NCBI RefSeq assembly: GCF_903828115.1
Contig: NZ_CAIKKU010000575.1
Coordinates: forward strand, 1 to 48,932
Length of the DNA stretch: 48,932 nucleotides
Direction of reading: 5' to 3'
DNA from: an uncultured Thiodictyon sp.
Lineage (GTDB): Bacteria > Pseudomonadota > Gammaproteobacteria > Chromatiales > Chromatiaceae
The notes below the pieces were generated by a model that was not told the DNA's origin, searched no databases, and was given only the letters and a program-made list of their open reading frames with translations. Numbering within the stretch: the first letter of the stretch is position 1; each line of letters starts with the position of its first letter. The position numbers and the translations under genes are program-made. Positions 27,908 through 37,478 of this stretch are shown here, piece after piece.

Positions 27908-29242
27908 TTAGGATGACAGGCTTCTCAACAAATTCTTGAAATCCTCCTCAACTGCCGGATCGCTATCCCGAAGTTCCCGAATTTTCCGCGTCGCATGGAG
28001 CACTGTAGTATGATCCCGACCGCCGAACGCACTGCCGATTTCCGGCAGACTGTGTTTCGTCAGTTCCTTAGCCAAGGCCATCGCAATCTGACGCGGCCTG
28101 GCGATTGAACGACTGCGCTTGGCCGACAGCAGGTCCGTGCTGCGAACCTTGAAATATTCACAAACTGTCTTCTGAATACTGGCGATGGTCACCCGCTTGT
28201 CTTGTGCCGCCAACATGTCCCGTAGGGTCTCTTTGGCAAACTCTACGGTGATCGCCCGGCCGGTAAACTGGGAATTCGCTACGAGCCGCCGCAGCGCTCC
28301 TTCCAGTTCTCTGATATTGGAACGGATGCGTCGGCCAACGAAGAACCCGACATCTTCCGGGAGCACAATGCCGAACTGGCTTGCCTTACTCTGGAGGATG
28401 GCGACGCTTGTTTCCAGGTCGGGAGGCTCGATCGAGACCGTCAGCCCCCACCCGAATCGGGACTTCAGACGCTCTTCAAGGCCGACAACCTCCCGAGGAA
28501 AGCGATCACTCGAGAGGACGATCTGTTGCCGGGACTCAAACAGCGCGTTAAACGTATGAAAGAATTCCTCCTGTGAACGTTCCTTACCAGCAAAAAACTG
28601 TACGTCGTCGATCAGTAAGGCGTTCAGGGAACGGTAGGTCTTCTTGAACTCGTCGATTCGGTTGTGCTGTAAGGCGCGAATCATCTCCGCCACAAACCGC
28701 TCCGAGTGCAGATAGGTCACTTTCGCGTTCGGGTTGCTCTCCAGCAGCATGTTGCCGACCGCGTGCATCAAGTGCGTCTTGCCCAGCCCAACACCGCCGT
28801 AGATAAACAATGGATTGTAGGCAACACCGGGATTTTGGCTGATCTGAATTGATGCTGCCCGTGCCAGTTGATTTGACTTCCCCTCCACGAAACTGGCAAA
28901 GCTGAATTCTGGATTGATGTTTGCTTCCGCGCGCCGCTCGCTCAGAACCGAGGGCTGCATCCTGATCGCGGAGGAACCCGATCCCGGCGTGCCCGCCGGG
29001 CGATCGAGCCCGCCGACATCGAATCTCAACTGGGTAATCGTTCCCTCGCTCGTGTGGCGACATAATTCAAGCAAACGTTGTTCATAATGCTGCCGCGCCC
29101 AGTCCTGCACAAACTTATTGGGTGCCAGCAAACGCAGCAGCTCGCCTTCGCGTTGCGCCTGCAACGGCAGAATCCAGGTGTTGAACTCGGCTGCCGTCAA
29201 TTCCCCTTTCAGTCTTTGCACACAATCCTGCCAAGGATCCAT
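27908..29242 (-). CDS. dnaA: Chromosomal replication initiator DnaA
   Basis: This 444-residue AAA+ protein binds DnaA boxes and opens oriC. Domain I (1-80) starts [20 protein letters not shown]; a linker follows. Domain III has Walker [16 protein letters not shown], Walker [13 protein letters not shown] and the arginine-finger region [20 protein letters not shown]. The C-terminal domain IV has the DnaA signature [19 protein letters not shown]. The start is ATG 29242 behind GGGGGAA. It is divergent from rpmH, and a perfect DnaA box lies upstream at 29401, consistent with autoregulation. Confidence 0.98.
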   Translation of the reverse strand: MDPWQDCVQRLKGELTAAEFNTWILPLQAQREGELLRLLAPNKFVQDWARQHYEQRLLELCRHTSEGTITQLRFDVGGLDRPAGTPGSGSSAIRMQPSVLSERRAEANINPEFSFASFVEGKSNQLARAASIQISQNPGVAYNPLFIYGGVGLGKTHLMHAVGNMLLESNPNAKVTYLHSERFVAEMIRALQHNRIDEFKKTYRSLNALLIDDVQFFAGKERSQEEFFHTFNALFESRQQIVLSSDRFPREVVGLEERLKSRFGWGLTVSIEPPDLETSVAILQSKASQFGIVLPEDVGFFVGRRIRSNIRELEGALRRLVANSQFTGRAITVEFAKETLRDMLAAQDKRVTIASIQKTVCEYFKVRSTDLLSAKRSRSIARPRQIAMALAKELTKHSLPEIGSAFGGRDHTTVLHATRKIRELRDSDPAVEEDFKNLLRSLSS

Positions 29243-29400
29243 AGCTTCCCCCAGTGACTATTTTGAAACCGATATTACCCTCGACCCGGTCGCCGCGCCC
29301 GCGCAGTGCCGACCAGTGATCGCTACCGGTAGTGTTGCGGCCCGCCCGGCGGCCCGACCCGAGCGAGCAGTATGGCGCAGTCTAGCGCCCCGTTCCGGAG

Positions 29401-29409
29401 TTATCCACA
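29401..29409 (+). promoter_or_regulatory. DnaA box in the dnaA-rpmH gap
   Basis: TTATCCACA is perfect. On the minus strand it sits about 17 bp upstream of a TAGACT -10-like hexamer, so it would overlap the -35 region of a dnaA promoter. This fits repression of dnaA by DnaA. Confidence 0.75.
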
Positions 29410-29441
29410 ACGCTCGCACCGCCGGGAAGCTGCTAATGTCG

Positions 29442-29470
29442 TTGACACGGACGAGCAAACCGATTATGTT
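29442..29470 (+). promoter_or_regulatory. rpmH promoter
   Basis: TTGACA (29442-29447) and TATGTT (29465-29470) are separated by 17 bp, a strong sigma70 arrangement about 60 bp before the rpmH ATG. Confidence 0.72.
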
Positions 29471-29485
29471 CCTACGTCTTTTTCC

Positions 29486-29505
29486 CGACGTCTGCGAAGA
29501 CGTCG
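29486..29505 (+). ncRNA. Structured rpmH leader hairpin with GNRA loop
   Basis: CGACGTCT (29486-29493) pairs perfectly with AGACGTCG (29498-29505) around GCGA, a stable GNRA tetraloop. It lies within the predicted 5' untranslated leader, 26 bp before rpmH. It could stabilise the message or regulate L34 translation. No protein or ligand can be assigned. Confidence 0.5.
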
Positions 29506-29531
29506 CCTAGCTTCTCGCAGAGACTTTCGTC

Positions 29532-29666
29532 ATGAAACGCACCTTCCAACCGAGCCGCATCAAGCGCGCCCGTACCCACGGATTCCGCGCACGGAGCGCC
29601 ACACGCAACGGCCGCAAGGTCCTCAGCGCCCGCCGCGCGAAGGGGCGTGTACGTTTAGCCCCCTGA
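29532..29666 (+). CDS. rpmH: Ribosomal protein bL34
   Basis: This 44-residue basic protein of the large ribosomal subunit matches the family from end to end: [18 protein letters not shown], then [20 protein letters not shown]. The start is ATG 29532. Its promoter and hairpin leader lie just upstream. Its stop overlaps the most likely rnpA start as CTGA, so L34 and the RNase P protein would be made from one message by coupled translation. Confidence 0.97.
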   Translation: MKRTFQPSRIKRARTHGFRARSATRNGRKVLSARRAKGRVRLAP

Positions 29667-30088
29667 GCTCCATCCCGGCCGGCACGCCTTCGTCGGAACA
29701 CTCAGCCACCCTCGCTGAGTCGCCAGCGGCCAACCGCCGCTTTGAAAAATCGTCACGGTTGCGTGAGGCCGGGCAGTTCAAGCGTGTCTTCGCTAAGCCA
29801 CAGCGCTTCGACGCGGCTGGGTTCGTGGTCGTCGCCAGGGCCAATGGGCTGGGCCGGGCGCGACTTGGGCTCGCAATTTCAAAGCGATGTTGTGCCCGTG
29901 CGGTCGATCGTAACAAATTGAAGCGCATCGCCCGCGAGAGCTTTCGCGCTCTCGTGAACCGCCTGCCCGCGGTCGATATTGTGGTGCTGTGCGCGTCGAA
30001 GGCGAAGCGGCTCACTAATCCTGAGCTGTTTTCAGGTTTGGACCGTGCGTGGCACACGCTGTTAGGCAAAATATGGGTCGACTCTTGA
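29663..30088 (+). CDS. rnpA: Ribonuclease P protein component
   Basis: This basic protein cofactor of RNase P helps the RNA subunit trim tRNA 5' ends. The conserved core is [18 protein letters not shown] at the start and [22 protein letters not shown], the RNR-type signature, in the middle. No ATG, GTG or TTG lies between the rpmH stop and the core: the first in-frame option is CTG 29663, overlapping the rpmH stop (141 residues). The frame also stays open through the entire rpmH gene back to ATG 29372, a layout that recalls the overlapping rpmH/rnpA of Thermus. I annotate CTG as the shortest start that keeps the whole core. It overlaps yidD by 16 nt. Confidence 0.9.
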   Translation: MSSIPAGTPSSEHSATLAESPAANRRFEKSSRLREAGQFKRVFAKPQRFDAAGFVVVARANGLGRARLGLAISKRCCARAVDRNKLKRIARESFRALVNRLPAVDIVVLCASKAKRLTNPELFSGLDRAWHTLLGKIWVDS

Positions 30089-30294
30089 TTCTACTGATTC
30101 AATTTTATCAGGTGGTGATCAGCCCACTGATCGGCCCCCATTGCCGGTTCTACCCAACCTGCTCCCACTACACGATTGGGGCTATTGAGCGCCACGGTGT
30201 TTTCAAGGGACTCTATCTGGGAGTGCGCCGCCTCTCCAGATGCCATCCCTGGCATCCCGGCGGGCTTGACCCGGTTCCACCTAAAAAGCAGTAA
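30073..30294 (+). CDS. yidD: Membrane protein insertion efficiency factor YidD
   Basis: This 73-residue peripheral inner-membrane protein assists YidC. It begins [19 protein letters not shown], an amphipathic membrane-binding helix, and carries the three invariant cysteines in [18 protein letters not shown] and [11 protein letters not shown] chose ATG 30073 because the family starts directly at the helix; the frame extends to 30049 inside rnpA. It lies 5 bp before yidC and overlaps rnpA by 16 nt, the usual rpmH-rnpA-yidD-yidC arrangement. Confidence 0.96.
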   Translation: MGRLLILLIQFYQVVISPLIGPHCRFYPTCSHYTIGAIERHGVFKGLYLGVRRLSRCHPWHPGGLDPVPPKKQ

Positions 30295-30299
30295 TTCCA

Positions 30300-31997
30300 A
30301 TGGAAAACTTCCGCCTGGTCCTTATCGTTTCGCTGGCCGCCGTCTTGCTGCTCATCTATCAGGCATGGGTGCATGACACTGGCCAGGTCAGCAAGGGCCC
30401 TGCCGTCACATTGTCGGAGTCCCAGACGACGCCGACTGGGGCACATACCCCTCAGATCCCAGTCGTGCCGACAGATTCCGCACCTGGCCGGATCGGCGTC
30501 CGGTCCCCTGGGGCTCAGGTTGGCCCGACCGGGGGACAGGTGATTACCGTCGAGACGGACGTATTGCGCGCGGAGATCTCGCTGCGCGGCGGGACTATCT
30601 CCAGTGCATGGCTTCTCGATTACCCGGTGTCCCCCGAGGACCAAACGGATAAGGTTCGGCTGCTGAAGCCAGAGCCGCCCAATTTTTTTGTCGCGGAGTC
30701 AGGCCTGATCCCGATCGGTACCAGTGCCGACGCGCTGCCTGGCTATGATGCGGTTTTTTCCAGTGAGTCCCGGGACTATCGGCTCGGGGCCGATCAGTCG
30801 ACGTTACCGGTCGAGTTGACCTGGACCAACGATGCGGGCATCAAGGTCCGTAAAAGCCTGCTTTTCAAGCGGGGCAGTTATCTGGTGGAGACCAGCCAGG
30901 AGGTTGTGAACGCGACGGATAAACCGTTGGTGGCGCGGGAATATACCCAACTGCAGCGGACTGAATATCAGGACCCGAACGCATCACGTTTTATCAGCAC
31001 CTACACTGGCGGTGTTTATTACAGTCCGGTAGACAAGTACAAGAAGGTCCCCTTTGCCAATTTTAAGGACAGTAAGGACGCACAGGGGCAAAAGCTCTAC
31101 GGTCAGGTAAGTGACGGTTGGATCGCGATGATTCAGCATTATTTCCTGGCTGCCTGGATCCCGCCACGCGGGGTGGAAGAGAGCTTCTACACTAACGTTC
31201 TGGATGGGAATCGCTACGTCATCGGGCAGTTTTCACCCGCCGTGACGATTGCGCCCGGTGCCACTCAGGCCTTCCCAAATCAGCTTTTTCTCGGACCGAA
31301 ACTGCCGGACGCGCTCGACAAGATCGCACCCGGCCTGGGGCTTACCGTCGACTACGGTTGGTTGACCGTGATTGCCCAACCGATTCACTGGCTCCTGGAT
31401 CAGATCTACGGCGTGGTCGGGAACTGGGGATGGTCGATCATCGTGCTGACCATCCTGATCAAGCTCGCCTTCTACAAGTTGTCCGAGACCAGTTATAAGT
31501 CCATGGCGAACATGCGCCAGTTGACCCCGCGGATGGCGGCGCTGAAGGATCGCTATGGGGACGACAAGGAGCGGTTGAATCAGGCCATGATGGAACTGTA
31601 CAAGACCGAGAAGATCAATCCGCTCGGTGGCTGTCTGCCGATCGTTGTGCAGATTCCAGTCTTTATCGCGCTGTATTGGGTGTTGCTGGAAAGTGTCGAG
31701 TTGCGTCAGGCGCCCTTTATCCTGTGGATCGATAATCTGTCCGCGCCCGATCCCTACTACGTGCTGCCCCTGATCATGGGCGTTTCCATGTTCGTGCAGT
31801 CGAAGCTCAACCCGGCACCGCCGGACCCGATGCAAGCGAAGATCATGATGAGCTTGCCGTTCATCTTCACGGTGTTTTTCGCCTTCTTCCCGTCGGGCTT
31901 GGTGCTTTACTGGACCGTAAATAACGTCCTGTCCATTGCGCAACAGTGGCACATTACCCGCAACCTGGAAAAGGAAACGGCCAAACGCAAGCGGTGA
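30300..31997 (+). CDS. yidC: Membrane protein insertase YidC
   Basis: This 565-residue inner-membrane insertase folds and inserts membrane proteins alone or with SecYEG. The N-terminal anchor is LVLIVSLAAVLLLIYQAW (about 5-23). The periplasmic P1 beta-sandwich covers about 75-345, with EISLRGGTISSAWLLDYP. The five core helices follow from about 370 (GNWGWSIIVLTILIKL), and the cytoplasmic loop has ETSYKSMANMRQLTPRM. The charged residue in the hydrophilic groove is Lys388 where E. coli has Arg; Lys is common in related proteins and retains the charge. ProGly-type GGCLPIVVQIPVFIALYWVL and the basic tail EKETAKRKR are typical. Confidence 0.97.
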   Translation: MENFRLVLIVSLAAVLLLIYQAWVHDTGQVSKGPAVTLSESQTTPTGAHTPQIPVVPTDSAPGRIGVRSPGAQVGPTGGQVITVETDVLRAEISLRGGTISSAWLLDYPVSPEDQTDKVRLLKPEPPNFFVAESGLIPIGTSADALPGYDAVFSSESRDYRLGADQSTLPVELTWTNDAGIKVRKSLLFKRGSYLVETSQEVVNATDKPLVAREYTQLQRTEYQDPNASRFISTYTGGVYYSPVDKYKKVPFANFKDSKDAQGQKLYGQVSDGWIAMIQHYFLAAWIPPRGVEESFYTNVLDGNRYVIGQFSPAVTIAPGATQAFPNQLFLGPKLPDALDKIAPGLGLTVDYGWLTVIAQPIHWLLDQIYGVVGNWGWSIIVLTILIKLAFYKLSETSYKSMANMRQLTPRMAALKDRYGDDKERLNQAMMELYKTEKINPLGGCLPIVVQIPVFIALYWVLLESVELRQAPFILWIDNLSAPDPYYVLPLIMGVSMFVQSKLNPAPPDPMQAKIMMSLPFIFTVFFAFFPSGLVLYWTVNNVLSIAQQWHITRNLEKETAKRKR

Positions 31998-32027
31998 TCG
32001 ACGATTCCGGTCGGCCGGGAACAGGGC

Positions 32028-33365
32028 GTGAGCGCTGACACCATTGTTGCCATCGCCACGCCCCCCGGCGTGGGCGGCATCGGTGTGATTCGCATCAGTG
32101 GCCCGGGGGTAAAAAAAATTTCTCGAGCCATGCTTGGGCGATTGCCCAAGGCGCGCCGCTCCTGCCTATGCTCCTTCCTCGACTCCTCGGGCCAACCGAT
32201 CGATCAAGGCCTGGCGATTTTCTACCGCGGTCCTGCTTCCTTCACGGGCGAGGATAGCCTTGAACTCCAAGGCCATGGCGGCCCCGTCGTCCTGGACCTA
32301 CTGCTGAGCCGCTGTCTTGAACTCGGCGCACGCCTGGCCCGCCCAGGCGAATTCACCCAACGCGCCTATCTCAACGGCAAACTCGATCTGATTCAGGCCG
32401 AAGCCATCGCCGACCTGATTGAAAGCTCCACCTCGCTGACGGCGCGATTGTCGATCCGCAGCCTCCAAGGGGTCTTCTCGACGCGCATCCGTTGCATGGT
32501 CGATCAGTTGATCCACCTGCGGACCTGTCTCGAGGCAACACTCGACTTTCCCGAGGACGACATCGATCCTCACTCCCGGGGACAGATCCGCCTCGATCTC
32601 ACCGAGCTACTGGCCAGCGCACGCCTAATCCTTACCGAAGCCCATCAAGGAGAGCGGATCCGCGACGGCCTGACCGTCGTCATCGCCGGCCGTCCCAATG
32701 CCGGCAAGTCGAGCTTGCTCAACGCCTTATTGCAATATGATGCGGCCATCGTAAACCCGGTGCCCGGCACGACCCGCGACCTGCTGCGGTGCGATATGCA
32801 GATCGATGGGCTGCCAGTGAAGCTCATCGATACCGCGGGTATCCGTGAGACCACGGAACCGGTAGAACTCGAAGGTGTGCGGCGCGCCTGCCGACAACTC
32901 GATCACGCGGACCTGATCCTCTGGGTCTACGATACCAGACTGGGACTTGAACCAAATGAACTGCGCGAACTCCCCCCAGCGATCCCGGTAACACTGATAC
33001 GCAATAAGATCGATCTGGCACTGCCGGGCGATGATTCGCCTATCCCCAAAGACGTGCCCGTTATACCCCTCTCGGCCCTGACCGGACGCGGCCTCGCCGA
33101 ATTACGCCAACATGTGAAGTCAAAGGCTGGGGTCGACGGGATCGGCGAGGGCTCATTTGTCGCGCGCCGTCGGCATCTGGACGCCTTACGCCGTGGTCTG
33201 GACGCCATGCAACGCGCCGCCCACGCATTGGACAGCGGCATTGGAGTTGAAGTCGTTGCGCTGGAATTGCTCGAGGCGCAGCGAGCCTGCGGGGAGATCA
33301 CCGGGGAGGTCACACCAGACGACCTGCTCGAGCGCATCTTCTCCAGCTTCTGCATCGGCAAGTAG
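32028..33365 (+). CDS. mnmE: tRNA modification GTPase MnmE
   Basis: This 445-residue GTPase works with MnmG to place the (carboxymethyl)aminomethyl group on wobble uridine 34. The N-terminal folate-binding domain (1-118) opens TIVAIATPPGVGGIGVIRISG. The helical domain encloses a Ras-like G domain with G1 GRPNAGKSS, G2 PGTTRD, G3 DTAG and G4 NKID. It ends FCIGK with the catalytic C-terminal cysteine motif. The start is GTG 32028. It converges on the transglutaminase gene with a 17-bp gap that holds no obvious terminator. Confidence 0.97.
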   Translation: MSADTIVAIATPPGVGGIGVIRISGPGVKKISRAMLGRLPKARRSCLCSFLDSSGQPIDQGLAIFYRGPASFTGEDSLELQGHGGPVVLDLLLSRCLELGARLARPGEFTQRAYLNGKLDLIQAEAIADLIESSTSLTARLSIRSLQGVFSTRIRCMVDQLIHLRTCLEATLDFPEDDIDPHSRGQIRLDLTELLASARLILTEAHQGERIRDGLTVVIAGRPNAGKSSLLNALLQYDAAIVNPVPGTTRDLLRCDMQIDGLPVKLIDTAGIRETTEPVELEGVRRACRQLDHADLILWVYDTRLGLEPNELRELPPAIPVTLIRNKIDLALPGDDSPIPKDVPVIPLSALTGRGLAELRQHVKSKAGVDGIGEGSFVARRRHLDALRRGLDAMQRAAHALDSGIGVEVVALELLEAQRACGEITGEVTPDDLLERIFSSFCIGK

Positions 33366-33382
33366 TATTGATACAAATCCTT

Positions 33383-35395
33383 TTAAGATGCCCGACGCCG
33401 CCGTGGGTGGAAGCGGCGGACCTCTTGCGCAAGCCGCTCCTGATCCCGGTTGCCGCGCTTTGCCATATAGCGCCCGCTGACATACAGCGACAGGATACGC
33501 CCCACCTGGGCCGCGAGATCCGGCCGGGCCGCGACCACGCGGCGTCCGAAGTCCCGCGGGCCTTCGCTCGCCGCTCTCGTCAGGCCGATCGCCGCTAACC
33601 GGGCGCAAAAATGCGAATAATCGCGCGTGCCCGGGTCCATCGGCTGCGCCTGTCGCATGAGTGCAAACAGCACCAGGCCCATCACCAATGAGCCGGAGGA
33701 GACCATCATGGCCGCCAGGGCGAACTGACCGTAGTCGCGCAGTCCCAACTCGTCGAGGAACTGGTCCTGACGATCGCTGGAGAAGTCCAGCACGGTCTCC
33801 TGCCACACCGCATCCAGACTATCGGCCAGGTTACGCAGTTGTCGGATGGTCCGGCCGAAGGCCCCCTGCGGGTCGACCTGGAAGCGCAGCGGGGCGGCCG
33901 CCCCGAGTAGCCGGGAGGCACCCTGATTGTCGATCCGCGACGGCGCAACCGCGCTCGTCGGGTCTACCCGCACCCAGCCGCGCCCCTCGATGGCGACCTC
34001 CACCCAGGCGTGCGCGTCGGACTGCCAGATCATATGATAGCCGCCGATGCGATTGGGTTCTCCGCCCAGATACCCGAGCACCACCCGCGACGGCACCCCG
34101 GCGATACGCATCAGGAGTGCGAAGCTGCCGGCGTAGTGCTCGCAGAAGCCGCTGCGGGTCACGAACAGGAACTCATCCCAGGTGTTGGCCCCGAGTCTTG
34201 GCGGCACCAGGGTGTAGTGGAAATCCTCGCGCGCAAAATAGGCAAGACCGGACTGCACCAGGTCCCAATCGGAATCGGCGGTGCGCCCCCACTCGGCCAC
34301 CAGCGCCCGCTCGCGTCCGCTGACGGACGACGGTAATCGCAGGGCGTACTGCCGCTCGGCCGCGGGTGGGTCCGCGGTCCGGTAGCGCAGGGCGGAGCGC
34401 GCACGGTAGCGCTTGGCCGTGGTCAGTGCCGTCGTGGCGGTCAACGTAAAGGCCGGACCGAGAATGGTATCGGCCGGGTATGCAACGGGTAGGTCCAACG
34501 CGAATAACCAACGCTGTTGGGACGCCTCCAGTACCACCTCGTAGTCGAGCAGTTCCTCCGCCAGGCTCGGTTGCGGTCCAACCATCCAGTGCGGCGGGTC
34601 GCGCCCCGGCGACCAGCGGCGATCGTCAACCTCCCACAACACCAGACCGCGCCAGTAGAGCCGTGCCGGAGCAGGCGGGGGTTGCTGGAAGCGGGCGCGA
34701 AACGCCAGCTCGCCATTGACCACCAGCTCACTGACTGAACCAGGCTCCATGGTTTCGCTCATCCCCATGGTCCCCCGGTCACGCTCTAGGCCCAGGCTCC
34801 ACAGTGGCGTGCTCAGGCGCGGAAAGAGCAGGAACAGCACCAGCGTCAGGGGCACGGCCTGAAGTACGACCTGAACGGTGACCCGTACGGTCCGGTGCAG
34901 CGGCGCGGTCCCCAAACCGCCGTTGAGGTCGACCAGGAGGGCGACGACCATGATCGCCACCAGGCCCAGAAAGAGCGTCAGTCCGATCCCCTGCCCGAAC
35001 AGGAACTGCACCACGATCAGCAGGCCCAGCACGATTGCGACGATCCGGTGGTCGCGCCGGTCCCGTAGTTCCAGGAGCTTCACGGCCAGCATGGTCACCA
35101 ACAGGGCGGTGCCGCCGACCTTGCCCACCAGGCTGTGGTTGATGAGCACACAGTTCAGCACCCCGACCAACGTCAAGGCCAATAGGGACCAAGTGCCCGG
35201 GGTGGCGGCCGGCCAGCGCAGGGCCGCGAGCCGCAATCCAAGCATCAGTGCGCAGAAGACCGACACCTGCCACGCCAGATGGGGGGCGAGCGGCAGATAC
35301 GCGGCCGCCGCCGTCAGGGTGACCGCGAGGGTCTGGTGGCGCTCGGGCCGCGCGTCGATCGGGTTAGGCTTGCGCTTGCCCGTGATTAATCGCAT
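33383..35395 (-). CDS. TgpA-type membrane transglutaminase-like protein (DUF3488)
   Basis: This 670-residue inner-membrane protein has about six N-terminal transmembrane helices (20-200; for example LLIVVQFLFGQGIGLTLFLGL). A periplasmic DUF3488/transglutaminase domain follows, with Cys418 (TRSGFCEHYAGSF), His462 (SDAHAWVEV) and Asp478 (WVRVDPTS) forming the triad. A last helix lies near 565-585 (MVSSGSLVMGLVLFALM), then a cytoplasmic tail. Pseudomonas TgpA is essential and thought to act on the cell envelope; the substrate is unknown. Its start overlaps the DUF58 gene by 32 nt, so MoxR, DUF58 protein and TgpA are coupled. Confidence 0.93.
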   Translation of the reverse strand: MRLITGKRKPNPIDARPERHQTLAVTLTAAAAYLPLAPHLAWQVSVFCALMLGLRLAALRWPAATPGTWSLLALTLVGVLNCVLINHSLVGKVGGTALLVTMLAVKLLELRDRRDHRIVAIVLGLLIVVQFLFGQGIGLTLFLGLVAIMVVALLVDLNGGLGTAPLHRTVRVTVQVVLQAVPLTLVLFLLFPRLSTPLWSLGLERDRGTMGMSETMEPGSVSELVVNGELAFRARFQQPPPAPARLYWRGLVLWEVDDRRWSPGRDPPHWMVGPQPSLAEELLDYEVVLEASQQRWLFALDLPVAYPADTILGPAFTLTATTALTTAKRYRARSALRYRTADPPAAERQYALRLPSSVSGRERALVAEWGRTADSDWDLVQSGLAYFAREDFHYTLVPPRLGANTWDEFLFVTRSGFCEHYAGSFALLMRIAGVPSRVVLGYLGGEPNRIGGYHMIWQSDAHAWVEVAIEGRGWVRVDPTSAVAPSRIDNQGASRLLGAAAPLRFQVDPQGAFGRTIRQLRNLADSLDAVWQETVLDFSSDRQDQFLDELGLRDYGQFALAAMMVSSGSLVMGLVLFALMRQAQPMDPGTRDYSHFCARLAAIGLTRAASEGPRDFGRRVVAARPDLAAQVGRILSLYVSGRYMAKRGNRDQERLAQEVRRFHPRRRRAS

Positions 35396-36392
35396 GGGTC
35401 GTCGCCTGGTTCATCGGCCGCCGGTTTTCTTCATGCCCACCGAGCCCCTGCTCGAACAGGGCAAGGGTGCGTAGGCACCGCTCGCGATGCGCCAGCCCGA
35501 GGTCGAGGCCGATCTGCACCCCGGGCAGGCGCATGCCGAAACGCAGGTTGGACCGGGCGGCGTCCAGCAGCTGCCGGGTCAATAGGCTGATCCGCTCCTC
35601 CAGCCCGGGCGCGGCGACCCGCGCCCAATCGATCCAGACATCCAACCCCTCGTCCCCGCCAAACTGCTTGACGATCAGGCCGCGTTCGCGCGCCAGGGCC
35701 TTCCAGTCGACGTGTCGGGGGGAATCCCCATAGCGATAGGCGCGCGGTCCCAGGTACTCGTCACTGCCCTCGCCACCGCGCAGCGCCGGGCGCCGCCCGC
35801 GACCGGGGTCCGGCGCGGGCGGCGGTGCCGCCGGTGCCGGATGGGGATACACCAGACAACTGGCCTCGGTCTGCGCAAAGCACCAGGCGCGAAACAGGTG
35901 CATCGGGTGCCGGGTCTCGACCTGCACCTCGGGCAGCGCCAGCAGCCCGCGTTTTCGCGTCGGGACACTGAGGACGACCACCTGCTGCTCCCTGGCACCG
36001 AGAAAGACCGGGGTCACGGGATCCAGCCCGCCAACCAGGCGTAGATCAAACCGGGGTCCGGCGCGTTCGTTGCGCAGCGTGACCTCGAACTGGGCCGGGC
36101 TCCCGGCGAATACGGCTGGTCCCGGTCGCGCCCCGATCGCCAGTCCGAGCAGATTGAACCAGCAATGGTGCATCGCCACCAGTCCCGTCGCGGCGAGGAA
36201 AAAGGCGAACAACAGCCCCAGGTTGTTCTGATAGTTCAGTGATCCCATGAGCATCAGAAAGACCGCCCCCCCGTACCAGAGCCCGGTCGGGGTCGGCAGG
36301 ATATAGATCCGGCGAGCGGCGATGCGCGCGCTCCCGTCGGTGCCGACTGGTTCGCGGCGCAACAGCGCTTGAAATCGGCGACTCAGGTTCAT
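35364..36392 (-). CDS. DUF58 domain protein, partner of MoxR
   Basis: From ATG 36392 it is 342 residues; the longer upstream frame is GC-rich and not protein-like. Two membrane helices near 35-75 (GLWYGGAVFLMLMGSL, LGLLFAFFLAATGLVAM) precede a beta-rich stretch, then the DUF58 signature GSDEYLGPRAYRYGDSPRHVDWKALARERG at about 200-230 (given here in part). The region after it (VWIDWARVAAPGLEERISLL) is the von Willebrand A-like part. DUF58 proteins are usual partners of MoxR ATPases. The start overlaps the moxR stop as ATGA, and the end overlaps tgpA by 32 nt. Confidence 0.93.
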   Translation of the reverse strand: MNLSRRFQALLRREPVGTDGSARIAARRIYILPTPTGLWYGGAVFLMLMGSLNYQNNLGLLFAFFLAATGLVAMHHCWFNLLGLAIGARPGPAVFAGSPAQFEVTLRNERAGPRFDLRLVGGLDPVTPVFLGAREQQVVVLSVPTRKRGLLALPEVQVETRHPMHLFRAWCFAQTEASCLVYPHPAPAAPPPAPDPGRGRRPALRGGEGSDEYLGPRAYRYGDSPRHVDWKALARERGLIVKQFGGDEGLDVWIDWARVAAPGLEERISLLTRQLLDAARSNLRFGMRLPGVQIGLDLGLAHRERCLRTLALFEQGLGGHEENRRPMNQATTHAINHGQAQA

Positions 36393-37342
36393 GGCACCGG
36401 GACCGATGACAGGATCAGGGTCGCCACCTCGTCGTGGTCCAGGCGGCCGCTGCCGTCGCCGCTGACCAGCCGGTGGATACAGCAGGACGGCAGGACCGCC
36501 TGGAGGTCCTCCGGCAGCACATAGGCACGGTCCTCGAGCAGCGCCCAAGCCTTGGCGGCCCGCAACAGGCCGACCCCCGCCCGGGGCGAGAGTCCATGCA
36601 CGAAGCGCTCGCTGCGCCGGGTAAACTGCAGGATGGCGAGACAGTAATCGATAATCGAAGCCGCGGCATGGACCTGGGTGACCAACGCCTGCAGCGCGGC
36701 CAGCTCGCCGACGGACAAGACCGGTGCCTGGTGCTCCACCATGATCCGCCGATCCTCCCCGGCCAGCAGGACCCTTTCCTGGTCGGCGGGCGGATAGCCT
36801 AAACGGATGCGCATCAGAAAGCGGTCGAGTTGGGACTCCGGCAGCGGAAAGGTCCCGATCTGGTAGGACGGGTTCTGGGTCGCAATCACGAAGAAGGGCT
36901 CCGGCAATTGCCGGGTCTCCCCATCCACGGTCACCTGTCGCTCCTCCATCGCCTCGAGCAGGGCGCTCTGGGCCTTCGGCGTCGCGCGGTTGATTTCATC
37001 GGCGAGCACCAATTGGGCGAACACCGGACCCGGGTGAAAGCGGAAGCGTTCGTGCTCACGTTCGTAGACCGATACCCCGATCACGTCCGCCGGCAGCAGG
37101 TCGCTGGTGAACTGGATGCGCGAGTATTGCAGCCCTAGCAATCGCGCCAGCAGGTGCGCGAGCGTGGTCTTGCCGACCCCCGGCAGGTCCTCGATCAGGA
37201 GGTGGCCCCGCGCCAGCAGGCAGGCGAGCGCCAGGCGCAGCTCCCGCCCCTTGCCCAGGATGATGCGCCCCGCCGCGTCCAGCACCCGTTGTGTCAGGTT
37301 GGTCGCCAAGGGCCGGATGGGTGCCGGTGCGGACCCTCTCAC
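36389..37342 (-). CDS. MoxR-family AAA+ ATPase
   Basis: This 317-residue cytoplasmic AAA+ ATPase is thought to act as a chaperone for assembly of its DUF58 and envelope partners. Walker A is [12 protein letters not shown] (near 52), Walker B is [20 protein letters not shown] (near 112), sensor 1 is FFVIATQNP, and the arginine-bearing [10 protein letters not shown] follows. The start is GTG 37342. It heads a three-gene operon (MoxR-DUF58-TgpA) divergent from mnmG, with the promoters in the 136-bp gap. Other MoxR subfamilies differ mainly by neighbours, and here the context fits the TgpA-linked group. Confidence 0.95.
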   Translation of the reverse strand: MRGSAPAPIRPLATNLTQRVLDAAGRIILGKGRELRLALACLLARGHLLIEDLPGVGKTTLAHLLARLLGLQYSRIQFTSDLLPADVIGVSVYEREHERFRFHPGPVFAQLVLADEINRATPKAQSALLEAMEERQVTVDGETRQLPEPFFVIATQNPSYQIGTFPLPESQLDRFLMRIRLGYPPADQERVLLAGEDRRIMVEHQAPVLSVGELAALQALVTQVHAAASIIDYCLAILQFTRRSERFVHGLSPRAGVGLLRAAKAWALLEDRAYVLPEDLQAVLPSCCIHRLVSGDGSGRLDHDEVATLILSSVPVP

Positions 37343-37478
37343 GCGCGCCCCGGCGCGGCGTCCGAACCCCGGCGCTCAGGGGATCGAGGCACAGGAAAAT
37401 CGCGATAATCCATGGTTTTGGGGAAGCCTACTTGCGTTAAACTGTAAAGCCTTGTCCGTATTCCTGGAACCGACCCTC

